Positions 40,936 through 50,527 of a DNA stretch of 64,000 bases are shown here, piece after piece; within the stretch, counting starts at the first letter, position 1; every line of letters begins with the position of its first letter. Origin of the DNA: Alloalcanivorax balearicus MACL04 (GTDB lineage Bacteria > Pseudomonadota > Gammaproteobacteria > Pseudomonadales > Alcanivoracaceae); contig NZ_ARXS01000014.1 of NCBI RefSeq assembly GCF_025532145.1, positions 52,157-116,156 on the forward strand, written 5' to 3'. The notes beneath the pieces are model-generated. The model had not been told where the DNA came from. It searched no databases and saw only the letters and a program-made list of their open reading frames with translations. The position numbers and the translations under genes were made by a program.

Positions 40936-42123
40936 ATGTCCCCTACACGATTTCCCCCACCCTCGGTGATTCTGCTCGCCGCTCTTGTGACACTGCCGCA
41001 GATCGGCGAAACCATCTACACCCCCGCGCTGACGGATCTGGCCGCGGGACTTGCCATCAGCGAAAGTCAGGCGCAGACCTCCCTAAGCGTCTTCTTTCTC
41101 GGTTTCGCACTTGGTGTTTTGGTGTGGGGTCGGTTCAGTGACCGCTGGGGACGCCGCCCCGCCCTGCTTGCTGCTCTTGCGGTCTACGCGGCGGGCAGTT
41201 GGCTGTGCGTTGGTGCAGAAGGACTGGCCATGCTGCGCGCGGGACGCGCGGTGCAAGCGTTCGGGGCTGCCGCCTGTTCGGTGGTGATCCAGGCGGTGTG
41301 CCGGGAAGCGTTCCAGGGCGAAGATCGGGTGCGGGTATTTGCCACGATCGGCATGCTGATTCCGCTGTCCACCGCAATAGGCCCTTTGCTGGGCGGCATG
41401 GTAACCACCTTGTGGGGCTGGCGGGCCGCACTGACACTGCTGCTGATGATGGGGTTGGTCCTGTGGCTGGCGGTCTGGCGCGCCTTGCCGGAGACCGGCG
41501 GCGGGCCGACGCCAGCGCTGCTGCCTGTTGTCCGGCGCATGCTGGGTGATCGCTTTATTGCCGGCATGGTGGCGGTTATCGGAATCGCCAACGGCGTGCT
41601 GTTCAGTTACCACGGGGAAGCCCCGTTTTTGTTGATTCAAAGCGGGGGGCTGACGCCCGCGGAGTACGGTCTGACTGGACTCTGGGTAGTGGGTGGCAGC
41701 GTGGTCGGCGCCATAATCCTGCGTTATTTGGGCTGGAAAGGCTGGGAAAGCGGCGCGCTCATCCGGCTGGGGCTGATCGGGATGTTGCTCGCTGCCGGCG
41801 GTCTGGCGGGTGTCGCAAGCCTGTCAACGCAGGGCCCTGCCCTGGTCCCGTTCATCGCCTTCGCCGCCCTGCTATTCACCGGTTTCACCCTGACCACCAC
41901 CGTCTGTCTGCACCGGGCACTGGAGCGGTACCATGATGCGCTCGGAACCGCCGGAGCCGTAATGGGACTCGCCTATTACGCCGTGGTAGCCGCCGTTACT
42001 CAAGGCATGGCGGCTTTGCACGATGGCCAGAGCATCACCTTTCCGTTGTACAGCATGGCACTGGTGTTGTTGGCCTTGCTGGCATACGTGGCGCTGTTGC
42101 GTCCGGGTCTGAAGGGCTCCTGA
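40936..42123 (+). CDS. MFS transporter, Bcr/CflA-like multidrug efflux type
   Basis: 395-aa inner-membrane exporter with twelve predicted helices. It shows the early TLPQIGETIYTPALTDLAAG, the MFS motif A region VWGRFSDRWGRRPALLAAL near residue 60, and the drug:H+ antiporter motif C-like IGPLLGGMVTTLWGWRAA near residue 150. The Bcr/CflA group exports bicyclomycin and other drugs; the true substrate is unknown. ATG at 40936 with GGAGG upstream. Divergent LysR at 40837 is the probable regulator. It converges with the desaturase gene. Confidence 0.9.
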   Translation: MSPTRFPPPSVILLAALVTLPQIGETIYTPALTDLAAGLAISESQAQTSLSVFFLGFALGVLVWGRFSDRWGRRPALLAALAVYAAGSWLCVGAEGLAMLRAGRAVQAFGAAACSVVIQAVCREAFQGEDRVRVFATIGMLIPLSTAIGPLLGGMVTTLWGWRAALTLLLMMGLVLWLAVWRALPETGGGPTPALLPVVRRMLGDRFIAGMVAVIGIANGVLFSYHGEAPFLLIQSGGLTPAEYGLTGLWVVGGSVVGAIILRYLGWKGWESGALIRLGLIGMLLAAGGLAGVASLSTQGPALVPFIAFAALLFTGFTLTTTVCLHRALERYHDALGTAGAVMGLAYYAVVAAVTQGMAALHDGQSITFPLYSMALVLLALLAYVALLRPGLKGS

Positions 42124-42130
42124 GTGGCAC

Positions 42131-43135
42131 TCACGCCGGTGCCGACGAAACGATGTCCAGCACCCGCCAGTACCCCGGTGGTGCCGGTACCACTTGCCGT
42201 TCCCGCAGCATGCGGTGCATGGCTGGCAGGCGGAACCAGGGCACCGAGGCCATGGCATGATGCTCCAGGTGATAGTTGACCCGGAACGGCGCCACGAACA
42301 GACGTGCCAGCCAGCCGGCCCGGGTGGTGCGGGTATTGCGGAACATGTCGGCACAGCGTTCGGTACCGGCGTGTTCGGCAAGCGCGCGAATGCGGATAAA
42401 CAAGGGATAGGGAATCAGGTAAGCCATGACCCAGCCGAGAAACAATTGCGGATAGCCACAGAGGTAAAGCGCGGCAAACAGCAGCAGATTGGTGATCACC
42501 GTCGGCAGGCTGTTGCGCAGCCACGCCCGCAGATGCCAGACAAAGCCGCGCTTCGGCAGCCATTCCACATTGGTGGCCACGGTCCATTTCATCCGCTCGG
42601 CGTCCATCAACACGCGGCCGAGCAGAAACTTGAGACCGGTGAGGCCGGTCAGGTCACGCAGGAACTTGCGCATCAGAGAGCGGCGGGTGGTGGGCAAATG
42701 CTCGATCAGCGAAATGTCCGCGTCCTCATCGGTACCGGTCCTGGCGTGATGGATGAAATGGTGGGCCCGGTATTTGGCCAGATTGAGTCCCAACGGCCTG
42801 GCGCACAACCAGTCGGTGGGGCCTTCATTGGCCCAACGGCGCTGAAACAGCGTCTTGTGGGTGGCTTCGTGGGTAAGGATGGACAGGGCCAGTTGCCGGC
42901 CACCCAACAGAGCCGTCGCCAGTATCAATACCGGTATCTGCAGCCATGGTTCCCACCTCAGAGCCCAAGCCATCACCCAGAAACAGCCGGCGATAGCGGC
43001 CCAGGTGGAGGCGATCGCCCAAGCGCCCATGGCATCGGAGCGGGCGGTGAGTGCCGCCATCTCCTCACGGGTGAAAATCTCGTGAATCTTGCGACGGGTG
43101 GCGTGGTTATGTCGATATACCGCCTGATGGTCCAT
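42131..43135 (-). CDS. Fatty acid desaturase family protein
   Basis: 334-aa membrane-bound di-iron desaturase/hydroxylase. The histidine boxes are HEATHK (near residue 91), HHFIHHARTG (near residue 121) and YHLEHH (near residue 292), with hydrophobic segments around residues 35-80 and 195-235. Substrate (acyl-lipid, sphingolipid or carotenoid type) is not resolvable. The ATG at 43135 begins MDHQAVYRHN with AGAAGG upstream; a longer frame from 43210 lacks an SD. Convergent with the MFS gene, eight bases apart at their ends. Confidence 0.88.
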   Translation of the reverse strand: MDHQAVYRHNHATRRKIHEIFTREEMAALTARSDAMGAWAIASTWAAIAGCFWVMAWALRWEPWLQIPVLILATALLGGRQLALSILTHEATHKTLFQRRWANEGPTDWLCARPLGLNLAKYRAHHFIHHARTGTDEDADISLIEHLPTTRRSLMRKFLRDLTGLTGLKFLLGRVLMDAERMKWTVATNVEWLPKRGFVWHLRAWLRNSLPTVITNLLLFAALYLCGYPQLFLGWVMAYLIPYPLFIRIRALAEHAGTERCADMFRNTRTTRAGWLARLFVAPFRVNYHLEHHAMASVPWFRLPAMHRMLRERQVVPAPPGYWRVLDIVSSAPA

Positions 43136-43339
43136 GCCCTTCTCCCGGTGCTGTCCGGATTTCTTGTTCGGCAATCCCGCCGTGTAATGGGATGTGTATT
43201 TGCGGGTCATGAAACGTTACACCGAAAGCCCCTCAGCGTGTATCGCCGTAATAAAGCATCGGTGTCGACGGCTGACCTTACCGTAGGGAACAGCTATGCT
43301 TAAGAACCCCATACCATCCTGCCGGAGCAAGGAAGTATC

Positions 43340-44113
43340 GTGATCATCCATCCTCTCAGCGATCTGCATAACGAGCTGTACCGTCGCGCCGAGCCACCGG
43401 TGGCGATTCCGGACATCCCCGAGACCGACGCCGACCTGATTGTTCTCGCTGGCGACATCGATACCGGTGACCGCGGCGTGCAATGGGCCGTGGAGCAATC
43501 CGAAAAGCACGATAAACCGGTGCTTTATGTGCCGGGCAACCACGAATATTACCGCCACGATATCCAGGATAATCTGGCCGCCATGCGCCAGCGCGCGGAA
43601 GGGACCCGGGTCCAGGTGCTGGACCGGGATCAGACGGTGATCGGCGGCATTCGTTTCCTCGGCTGCACCCTGTGGACCGATTACCTGGCCTACGACGGCG
43701 AAAATCGGGACGAACCGATGGCAATGGCCGCGGAACGCATGCCAGACCATCAATTGATCACCATTGAAGGCGTGCCGTTTCTCCCGGAACACGCGCTCGC
43801 TCTGCACCAGGCCGCCATTGAATGGCTGGACCGGCGCATCGCCGAACCTTTTGACGGCCCCACCGTGGTGATCAGCCATCACGGACCCGCCGGCGCCTGC
43901 TGCCATCCGGTCTTCTCTCCCGGGCCGCTGGACGGCGCTTTCTTCTCCCGACTGGAAGACCGTATCGGTCTGGTGGATCTGTGGATTCACGGCCATACCC
44001 ATCTGTCGCTGGATCTGCCGGTAGGCGAAGGGCGTTTGATCTCCAATCAGTCCGGCTATCGCGGTGAAACCTCCGGGTTTGACTGGAACAAGACGGTCAG
44101 CGTGCCGGCCTAG
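43340..44113 (+). CDS. Metallophosphoesterase
   Basis: 257-aa calcineurin-like phosphoesterase. Metal ligands are visible in sequence order: SDLHNEL (residues 7-13), LAGDIDTGDRG near residue 36, GNHEYYRHD near residue 68, ISHHGPAG near residue 177, and HGHTHLSLD near residue 218. This is the full five-motif set. It is probably cytoplasmic (no signal peptide). The start is GTG at 43340 with AAGGAAG nine bases upstream. Substrate unknown; the family includes cyclic-nucleotide and nucleotide-pyrophosphate hydrolases. It stands alone, next to a divergent desaturase. Confidence 0.88.
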   Translation: MIIHPLSDLHNELYRRAEPPVAIPDIPETDADLIVLAGDIDTGDRGVQWAVEQSEKHDKPVLYVPGNHEYYRHDIQDNLAAMRQRAEGTRVQVLDRDQTVIGGIRFLGCTLWTDYLAYDGENRDEPMAMAAERMPDHQLITIEGVPFLPEHALALHQAAIEWLDRRIAEPFDGPTVVISHHGPAGACCHPVFSPGPLDGAFFSRLEDRIGLVDLWIHGHTHLSLDLPVGEGRLISNQSGYRGETSGFDWNKTVSVPA

Positions 44114-44281
44114 AAGCGAAGTATTTACTTTAATTTTCCCCTTTAAATTATTGATTTAAAAAGAAAGAAAAGATCAAAACCGACCAACGTGCAAAGCGCT
44201 GGTACTCGGCAACGGTTTGCGTTTACATGGGAACAGGGCCGCGCCGGTCCGGCGGGCTTCGACCTCAATGGGAGGTGAACC

Positions 44282-45667
44282 ATGGCACGCAAGCCGTTGT
44301 TCCTGATCCTGCTTCTGGCGCTGGCCGCGACCGTGCTGATCGCCCTCCCCGTTTCCGCTCAATCTCCCTCCGCGCAGCACTCCGCCCTTTCCGCGTCACC
44401 ACCTGAAGTCCGCGTAATGGTCCTGGATGATGCCATCGGCCCGGCGGTCAGCGACTGGTTCGTGCGCGCGCTGGAAGACGCCAACGACGAGGCAGCGGCT
44501 TTGTTCGTGCTACGGCTGAACACACCTGGCGGTCTGGACCACTCCATGCGCGCCATGATTCGCGCCATTCTCGACTCACGGGTGCCGGTGGCCATCCACG
44601 TCGCCCCTTCCGGCAGCCGCGCCGCCAGCGCCGGCACCTATCTGCTCTACGCCGCCCATATCGCGGCCATGGCACCAGCCACCAATCTTGGCGCGGCAAC
44701 CCCGGTGGAAATGGGCGGCGGTGCCCCGATCCGCAACCCCCCTGGCGACGGCGACGAAAATCAGAACGCGGCGCCGGACAGCGCCACTGCCCTGCGCAAC
44801 AAACAGGTCAACGATGCCGTGGCTTATATCCGTGGACTGGCGGAACTGCGCGGGCGCAACGCCGACTGGGCCGAGCAGGCGGTACGCCAGGGAGCCAGCC
44901 TGCCCGCCGCGGAGGCGCTGGAACAGAAGGTCATCGATCTGATCGCCGATGACCTGCCCGCCTTGCTGTCGCAATTGGAAGGCCGTGAAATCGAAATTCG
45001 CGGGCAGCAACACACTCTGACGCTGAGCGACCATCAGGTACGGAACATCAAGCAGGACTGGCGCACCGGCTTTCTGGCGATCATCACCAACCCCAGTGTC
45101 GCCTACCTGCTGTTACTGGTGGGCATCTACGGCCTGATCCTGGAGTTCTCCAGCCCCGGCGTCGGCGTGGCTGGCGTGCTCGGGGGCATCTGTCTGCTGG
45201 TGGCCGCCTACGCCTTGCACCTGTTGCCAGTGAGCTACGTTGGCCTGGCCTTGATTGTGCTGGGTATAGGGCTAATCGCGGCGGAAGCCCTGTCGCCCTC
45301 GTTCGGGGTACTGGGTATCGGCGGTGTGGCCGCTTTCGTGATCGGCTCGGTGATGCTGATGGATACCGAATTGCCCGCGTTCCAGATCGCGCTACCGGTG
45401 ATTGCCGCCGTCGGCACCGGATCCCTGCTCCTGGTCGGCGTCATGATCCGCCTGATCACTCGCTCCCGGCGGCAGGCTCTGGTCAGCGGCGCCGATACCC
45501 TGATCGGCCAACCGGCGGTAGCGATCCAGGATTTCGAGCTTCTCGGCATGGTACGCATCAACGGTGAGTTGTGGCGTGCCCGCACCGCCGCCCCGGTGCG
45601 CAAAGGCCAACGACTGCGGGTCATCGGCCGGCAGGGGCTGACCCTGAATGTGGAGGACGCATCATGA
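44282..45667 (+). CDS. NfeD-type membrane serine protease (ClpP-class)
   Basis: 461-aa NfeD1b-type protein. A signal peptide ([20 protein letters not shown]) is followed by a ClpP-class domain (residues 40-240) with [16 protein letters not shown] and the serine motif [19 protein letters not shown] near residue 112; the general-base Lys is likely in [14 protein letters not shown]. Three or four membrane helices then lead to a C-terminal OB-fold NfeD domain (about residues 400-460). It overlaps the next gene, a slipin, by four bases (ATGA). In known pairs the protease cleaves or acts with the stomatin-like partner, so a membrane quality-control role is likely. Confidence 0.9.
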   Translation: MARKPLFLILLLALAATVLIALPVSAQSPSAQHSALSASPPEVRVMVLDDAIGPAVSDWFVRALEDANDEAAALFVLRLNTPGGLDHSMRAMIRAILDSRVPVAIHVAPSGSRAASAGTYLLYAAHIAAMAPATNLGAATPVEMGGGAPIRNPPGDGDENQNAAPDSATALRNKQVNDAVAYIRGLAELRGRNADWAEQAVRQGASLPAAEALEQKVIDLIADDLPALLSQLEGREIEIRGQQHTLTLSDHQVRNIKQDWRTGFLAIITNPSVAYLLLLVGIYGLILEFSSPGVGVAGVLGGICLLVAAYALHLLPVSYVGLALIVLGIGLIAAEALSPSFGVLGIGGVAAFVIGSVMLMDTELPAFQIALPVIAAVGTGSLLLVGVMIRLITRSRRQALVSGADTLIGQPAVAIQDFELLGMVRINGELWRARTAAPVRKGQRLRVIGRQGLTLNVEDAS

Positions 45668-46425
45668 CGACCTACTATTTCTGGATTTCACTGGCGGTCC
45701 TTTTGATCGCCTTTCTGCTCAGCGCTTTTCGGATTCTGCGCGAGTACGAGCGCGGCGTGGTGTTCATGCTCGGCCGCTTCTACCGGGTCAAGGGACCCGG
45801 GCTGATCGTGATCATCCCCATCGTGCAGCAAATGGTGAAAGTAGACTTGCGTATCCGCGTGCTCGACATTCCGACCCAGGATGTGATTTCCCGGGACAAC
45901 GTGTCGGTGAAGGTCAACGCAGTGTTGTATTTCCGCGTGATCGATGCACAGAAGGCCGTGGTTAACGTGGAGGATTTCTTCGCCGCCACCAGCCAGCTGT
46001 CACAAACTACTCTGCGTTCGGTGCTCGGCAAACATGAACTGGATGAAATGCTGGCCTCCCGGGACGAGCTGAATCGCGACATCCAGGAAATCCTGGATGA
46101 CCAGACGGATTCCTGGGGCATTAAGGTCTCCAATGTGGAAATCAAACATGTGGACCTGGATGAAACCATGGTTAGGGTGATCGCACGGCAGGCGGAAGCC
46201 GAACGGATTCGACGCGCCAAGGTGATCCACGCCAACGGCGAAAAAGAAGCGGCCCAGGTGTTGCTGGAGGCGGCGCGCACGCTGTCGGAGCAGCCCCAGG
46301 CGCTGCAATTGCGCTATCTGCAAACCCTGACGGAAGTGGCCAACGATCGCTCCAGCACCATTGTATTCCCGCTGCCCATGGATCTGCTGAAAGGGTTCCT
46401 GAAACCCGGAGAAACGGACAAGTAA
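45664..46425 (+). CDS. Slipin (stomatin/SPFH band 7 membrane protein)
   Basis: 253-aa stomatin-like protein. One N-terminal membrane segment ([16 protein letters not shown]) precedes the band 7/SPFH domain (residues 24-180, with [38 protein letters not shown]) and an Ala-Glu-rich coiled coil ([20 protein letters not shown]). The ATG at 45664 is inside the stop of the NfeD gene. It forms an operon and probably a complex with the NfeD-type protease, so it would organise membrane microdomains. A hairpin follows at 46449-46477. Confidence 0.93.
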   Translation: MTTYYFWISLAVLLIAFLLSAFRILREYERGVVFMLGRFYRVKGPGLIVIIPIVQQMVKVDLRIRVLDIPTQDVISRDNVSVKVNAVLYFRVIDAQKAVVNVEDFFAATSQLSQTTLRSVLGKHELDEMLASRDELNRDIQEILDDQTDSWGIKVSNVEIKHVDLDETMVRVIARQAEAERIRRAKVIHANGEKEAAQVLLEAARTLSEQPQALQLRYLQTLTEVANDRSSTIVFPLPMDLLKGFLKPGETDK

Positions 46426-46448
46426 CACTTTTAATTATCGATTTTCAA

Positions 46449-46477
46449 GGCATTCATTCCACGAAGGAATGAATGCC
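46449..46477 (+). terminator. Terminator-like hairpin after the slipin gene
   Basis: GGCATTCATTCC and its perfect complement GGAATGAATGCC with a five-base loop (46449-46460 and 46466-46477). It lies 24 bases after the slipin stop. No strong T-run follows, so it could also act on the mRNA 3' end. Confidence 0.55.
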
Positions 46478-46545
46478 AATCCTGCTTTTCATTGGATTTT
46501 CCCGCGACGTGACGGGAACATGCGGTCTTTGCCGATGGAGTACCC

Positions 46546-47457
46546 ATGATGCGTCGCGGTTTTTGGCAAGCCGGCCTGACCCTGGTGGCCGCCGCCACTT
46601 TCGCCATGGCCTTCAAGGGCATTTTCGCCCGACTGATCTATCAGTACGGTGTCTCCGTGAACGCGCTGCTGATCTGGCGCTTTGCCCTGGCCGTGCCGCT
46701 GTTCTGGCTTGGCGGGATGTGGCTGCTGCGCCGCAATCCCGCTCCCGCCGGCAGCCTGGCCCCCAAACAATGGACTCTGTGCGCCGGCACCGGATTGCTG
46801 TTCTTTATCAGCGCCTGGTGCGACTTCCACGCCATCGAAAGCCTGGGCGCCAGCCTGTCACGCATGGTGCTGTATCTGTTTCCGGCCATGGTCATGGTGT
46901 TGCAGGCGGCGGAGCGTCGACGCTGGCCCGAGGGCCGTTCCCTGCTGATCTTCACCGGCGCCTGGGTCGGTATCGCGCTGGTGCTGATGCCGGGCTGGCA
47001 TGGCGGCGCCGTGGATCCGGCCGGTCTCGCCTACGGCTTCGGCGCGGCACTGTGCTACGCCCTGTTCTGGCGGGCCAGTCAGTCGCTGATGAAACCGCTG
47101 GGGTCGGTGCGCTTCAACCAGCTTTCCAACAGCTTCACGCTGGTGGCGATGCTGGCGTTCCTGTTGCCGGGCGTGCCGCTTGAGAGCCTGCGCTTGCCAG
47201 CGCCGGCGCTCGGCTGGATGGTGGTCATGGTGGTGTTCTCCACCGTGATCCCGTTCTTTCTCATGTTCGAGGGCATTCGCCGCACCGATACCGGCCGGGC
47301 CGGCGTGGTGTCCATGTTCGGGCCGGTGGTGACGGTACTGGCGGCAATGACAGTGTTTCCGGATGAGCACCTGGGACCGGTGCAATGGCTGGGCATGGCG
47401 CTGGTCCTGGCCAGCATCGCCATGCTGAAATCCGACAAGAAACCGAAACCGGCCTGA
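46546..47457 (+). CDS. EamA/DMT-family transporter
   Basis: 303-aa inner-membrane protein with ten predicted helices in two EamA repeats. Examples of the first repeat are TLVAAATFAMAFKGIFARLI and of the second LAYGFGAALCYALFWRASQS. It is distinct in sequence from the other DMT protein at 2559-3425. Substrate unknown. ATG at 46546 preceded by GGAG. It converges with the VWA gene, with a strong hairpin at 47470-47494 between. Confidence 0.87.
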   Translation: MMRRGFWQAGLTLVAAATFAMAFKGIFARLIYQYGVSVNALLIWRFALAVPLFWLGGMWLLRRNPAPAGSLAPKQWTLCAGTGLLFFISAWCDFHAIESLGASLSRMVLYLFPAMVMVLQAAERRRWPEGRSLLIFTGAWVGIALVLMPGWHGGAVDPAGLAYGFGAALCYALFWRASQSLMKPLGSVRFNQLSNSFTLVAMLAFLLPGVPLESLRLPAPALGWMVVMVVFSTVIPFFLMFEGIRRTDTGRAGVVSMFGPVVTVLAAMTVFPDEHLGPVQWLGMALVLASIAMLKSDKKPKPA

Positions 47458-47469
47458 AGCCAGCCCGGC

Positions 47470-47494
47470 GCCTCTCTCCCACCGGGAGAGAGGC
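47470..47494. terminator. Bidirectional terminator-like hairpin
   Basis: GCCTCTCTCCC (47470-47480) and GGGAGAGAGGC (47484-47494) form a perfect 11-bp stem with an ACC loop between the convergent DMT transporter and VWA genes. No T-run is present on either side. Confidence 0.55.
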
Positions 47495-47505
47495 ATCCCG
47501 GGAGG

Positions 47506-48684
47506 TTATTTGCTGAGGTGTTTCATAGCCCGCTCCAGCCCTTCCAGGGTCAGCGGGTACATGTGGTCCTCGGCGAGCTGCTTGATCCACTGGGTGGACG
47601 TGGTCATCTCCCAGGCTCGTTGCGGCTCGGGGTTCAGCCACACCACCTTCTCATAGGTGTCCTTGATGCGCTGGAACCAGACCGATCCGGGCTCTTCGTT
47701 CCAGTGCTCCACGGAACCGCCGGCGGAGTTGATTTCGTACGGGCTCATGGCGGCGTCACCGATAAAGATCACTTTGTAATCATTGCCGTACTTGTGCAGG
47801 ACATCCCAAGTGGCGGTCTTCTCGTCCCAGCGGCGGCGGTTGTCCTTCCAGACGTACTCATACACGAAGTTATGGAAATAGAAATATTCCATGTGCTTGA
47901 ACTCCAGCCGGGCAGCGGAGAACAGCTCCTCGCAGAGCTTGATGTAGGGGTCCATGGAACCGCCCACGTCGAAAAACAACAGCACCTTGGCACGGTTCTC
48001 CCGTTCCGGGCGCATCTTAATGTCGAGCAAGCCGGCGTTGCGGGCGGTGGAAGAAATGGTGTCATCCAGATCCAGTTCTTCCTCCCGGCCGGTACGGGCG
48101 AACTTGCGCAGCCGGCGCAGCGCCAGCTTGATGTTGCGGATACCCAGCTCCACCGAGTCGTCCAGGTTGCGGTACTCGCGCTTTTCCCAGACTTTCACCG
48201 CGCGCTTGTTGCGGGATGGGCCGGTCATGCGAATCCCTTCCGGGTTCTCGCCGTAACCACCGAACGGACTGGTGCCGCCGGTGCCAACCCATTTGTTGCC
48301 GCCCTGGTGTCGCTTCTCCTGCTCTTCCAGACGCTTGCGCAGTTCGTCGAGAATCTTTTCCAGACTGCCCAGCCCCTTGAGCTTTTCGCGCTCTTCCGGA
48401 GACAGGGTCTTTTCCAGTTGTTTGCGCAGCCATTCGTCCGGGATCACCCGATTGAGCCATTCCGGCTCGATATTCTCGATCCCTTCGAAATAGCTGGCGA
48501 AGGCGCGGTCAAAGCGATCGTAGTACTTCTCGTCCTTGACCATCACCGCCCGCGAGAGCATGTAGAAGTCCTCCACGGAGCCGAAGGCCACGTGGTGCTT
48601 GAGTGCATCGCACAGATCCAGCAGCTCCCGCAGGCTCACCGGCACCCGGTGAGTGCGCAGGTTTTCAAAGAAGCCAATCAGCAT
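47506..48684 (-). CDS. VWA domain-containing protein (CoxE-like), partner of MoxR ATPase
   Basis: 392-aa protein with a CoxE-like von Willebrand A domain in the C-terminal half. The MIDAS loop is VLLFFDVGGSMDPYIKL near residue 243 (DxGxS), and the N-terminal half (residues 1-210) is a charged helical region (EKRHQGGNKWVGTGGTSPFG). It follows the MoxR AAA+ gene by 45 bases on the same strand; such pairs form chaperone complexes that insert or activate metal-containing or multi-subunit enzymes. The client is unknown. No signal peptide. A tight operon with the ATPase is likely. Confidence 0.86.
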   Translation of the reverse strand: MLIGFFENLRTHRVPVSLRELLDLCDALKHHVAFGSVEDFYMLSRAVMVKDEKYYDRFDRAFASYFEGIENIEPEWLNRVIPDEWLRKQLEKTLSPEEREKLKGLGSLEKILDELRKRLEEQEKRHQGGNKWVGTGGTSPFGGYGENPEGIRMTGPSRNKRAVKVWEKREYRNLDDSVELGIRNIKLALRRLRKFARTGREEELDLDDTISSTARNAGLLDIKMRPERENRAKVLLFFDVGGSMDPYIKLCEELFSAARLEFKHMEYFYFHNFVYEYVWKDNRRRWDEKTATWDVLHKYGNDYKVIFIGDAAMSPYEINSAGGSVEHWNEEPGSVWFQRIKDTYEKVVWLNPEPQRAWEMTTSTQWIKQLAEDHMYPLTLEGLERAMKHLSK

Positions 48685-48729
48685 AGCAACCTCTGTGAAC
48701 GGAATGAGCGTATCGGCACGGGCCGCCGA

Positions 48730-49572
48730 TCAGCGCTCGCGCCGGTTCATGAACGCCAGGCGTTCCAGCAGTTGAACGTCCGCTTCGTTTTTCACCAGGG
48801 CGCCGTACAGCGGCGGAATCGCCTTCTTGGTGTCGCGATTGCGCAGCACGTCGTCGGGGATATCGTCGGCCAGCAGCAGCTTCAGCCAGTCGATCAGCTC
48901 ACTGGTGGACGGCTTTTTCTTCAGGCCCGGTACCTTGCGCAGGTCGAAGAAAATTTCCAGCGCCTCGGAGACCAGCTCCTGTTTGATGTCCGGGAAATGC
49001 ACATCCACGATTTTCATCATGGTCTGGGCATCGGGGAAATTGATGTAGTGGAAGAAACAACGGCGCAGGAACGCGTCCGGCAGTTCCTTCTCGTTGTTGG
49101 AGGTGATGATCACGATCGGCCGCTTGGCGGCGCGCACGGTTTCGCCGGTCTCGTAGACGAAAAACTCCATGCGATCCAGTTCCTGCAACAGATCGTTGGG
49201 GAACTCGATGTCGGCCTTATCAATCTCGTCGATCAGCAACACCACCTGCTCATCGGCGGCGAAGGCCTCCCACAGCTTGCCCTTCTTGATGTAGTTGGAA
49301 ACATCTTCCACACCGTCGGCGCCAAGCTGCGAATCTCTCAGCCGTGATACCGCATCGTACTCGTACAGGCCTTGCTGAGCCTTGGTGGTGGACTTGATGT
49401 GCCAGGCCAGCAGCGGCTTGCCCAGAGCCTCGGCCACCTGTTCGGCCAGCAAGGTTTTGCCAGTGCCGGGCTCCCCTTTGATCAACAGGGGGCGCTGCAG
49501 CGCGATCGCGGCGTTCACCGCCATTTTCAGGTCGTCGGTGGCGACGTACTGGTCGGTACCCTGGAACTGCAT
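48730..49572 (-). CDS. MoxR-family AAA+ ATPase
   Basis: 280-aa AAA+ ATPase of the MoxR group. Walker A is IKGEPGTGKTLLAEQVA (residue 36), Walker B is VVLLIDEIDKAD (residue 100), sensor-1 is VIITSNNEKELPDAF, and the arginine-finger region RRCFFHYINFPD follows. I start at the ATG at 49572 (MQFQGTDQYV) with GGAG eight bases upstream; a longer frame from 49689 would enter the rsmE promoter and start. Divergent from rsmE with 115 bases between. Works with the following VWA gene as a chaperone pair. Confidence 0.92.
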   Translation of the reverse strand: MQFQGTDQYVATDDLKMAVNAAIALQRPLLIKGEPGTGKTLLAEQVAEALGKPLLAWHIKSTTKAQQGLYEYDAVSRLRDSQLGADGVEDVSNYIKKGKLWEAFAADEQVVLLIDEIDKADIEFPNDLLQELDRMEFFVYETGETVRAAKRPIVIITSNNEKELPDAFLRRCFFHYINFPDAQTMMKIVDVHFPDIKQELVSEALEIFFDLRKVPGLKKKPSTSELIDWLKLLLADDIPDDVLRNRDTKKAIPPLYGALVKNEADVQLLERLAFMNRRER

Positions 49573-49687
49573 GCAGGAATCTCCACATCGTTTCGGAAAC
49601 ATGGCCGGACACTCTAGCAATCCGCGGACAGAGCGCATAGGGCCAGAACCGCCATGAAGCGGGAGGATTGTGTCATAATCCGCGACC

Positions 49688-50404
49688 ATGAATCTGCTCC
49701 TTCTGCACCCGGAACAACATCTGCAAGGCCCGTTTTGGCGGCTCGATGCCCGCCAGTGCGAGCACGTGCGCCAGGTGTTGCAGCTGGCCGAAGGGGATCA
49801 ATGCCGTGCCGGCGTGCTCGACGGAGACATAGGTTCTGCTCGTTTGGAATCCATAAAAAACAATGAGATAACGATTTTTTTTAAAGCTGTTTCTCCCCCT
49901 CCTCCCCCGCTTGATCTGAACCTGCTGCTGGCCCTGCCCCGCCCCAAGATGCTCAAGCGACTGCTGGTGGACGCCGCCAGCCTGGGCATCAAGCGGATTG
50001 TGTTGATCAACAGCTGGAAGGTGGACAAGAGCTACTGGCGCACCCCCAATCTGAAGGCCGGCCTGTTGCGGGAAAAACTGCTGCTGGGACTGGAGCAGGC
50101 AATGGACACCCGATTGCCGGAGTTACGCCTGGCGCCGCGCTTCCGTCCTTTCGTGGAAGATGAACTGGATACCTGGGCCGGCCCCGGAGAGCGGCTGCTG
50201 GCTCACCCCGGCGACCATGCGGACCTGCCCCATCAACAAGACGGACCGCTGACCCTGGCCATCGGCCCCGAGGGAGGCTGGACCCCGTTCGAGGTGGAGC
50301 TGCTGGAAGCGCACGGGTTCCGCTGCCACCGTTTCGGCAGCCGTATTCTGCGCGTGGAGACCGCCCTGCCCGCCCTGGTGGGCAGCTTGATGCGCTTGCC
50401 CTGA
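49688..50404 (+). CDS. rsmE: 16S rRNA (uracil1498-N3)-methyltransferase RsmE
   Basis: 238-aa SPOUT-class methyltransferase that adds the N3 methyl group to U1498 of 16S rRNA. A PUA-like N-terminal domain (residues 1-75, WRLDARQCEHVRQVLQL) is followed by the knot domain with LLLALPRPKMLKRLLVDAAS, the SAM-binding IGPEGGWTPFEVELLEA and the final RILRVETALPALVGSLMRL, which are diagnostic. The ATG at 49688 lies close to the divergent moxR start. A solo REP-like arm lies just after its stop. Confidence 0.93.
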   Translation: MNLLLLHPEQHLQGPFWRLDARQCEHVRQVLQLAEGDQCRAGVLDGDIGSARLESIKNNEITIFFKAVSPPPPPLDLNLLLALPRPKMLKRLLVDAASLGIKRIVLINSWKVDKSYWRTPNLKAGLLREKLLLGLEQAMDTRLPELRLAPRFRPFVEDELDTWAGPGERLLAHPGDHADLPHQQDGPLTLAIGPEGGWTPFEVELLEAHGFRCHRFGSRILRVETALPALVGSLMRLP

Positions 50405-50417
50405 CCAAAGAATCAGT

Positions 50418-50452
50418 ACGAAGCCGCTGTGGGAGCTTGTCCGGGCACCCGC
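50418..50452. repeat. Solo REP-like half element
   Basis: Contains ACGAAGCCGCTGTGGGAGCT, the shared left-arm core of the other REP-like copies, then diverges; no matching right arm is seen. It lies between convergent rsmE and rluB, as do the complete copies between their convergent pairs. Confidence 0.7.
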
Positions 50453-50527
50453 TAATATGACATTGCCAGGAGTTAAATCGTGGGGCACCAGCGGTCCACG
50501 GACCGCGATACCCCTCTTCCTCGGTGC

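Noticed and set aside
47518..49347. Open frame of 609 codons on the plus strand opposite the VWA and MoxR genes
   Set aside because: Antisense artefact; no membrane, signal or domain features, while the opposite strand encodes complete proteins.
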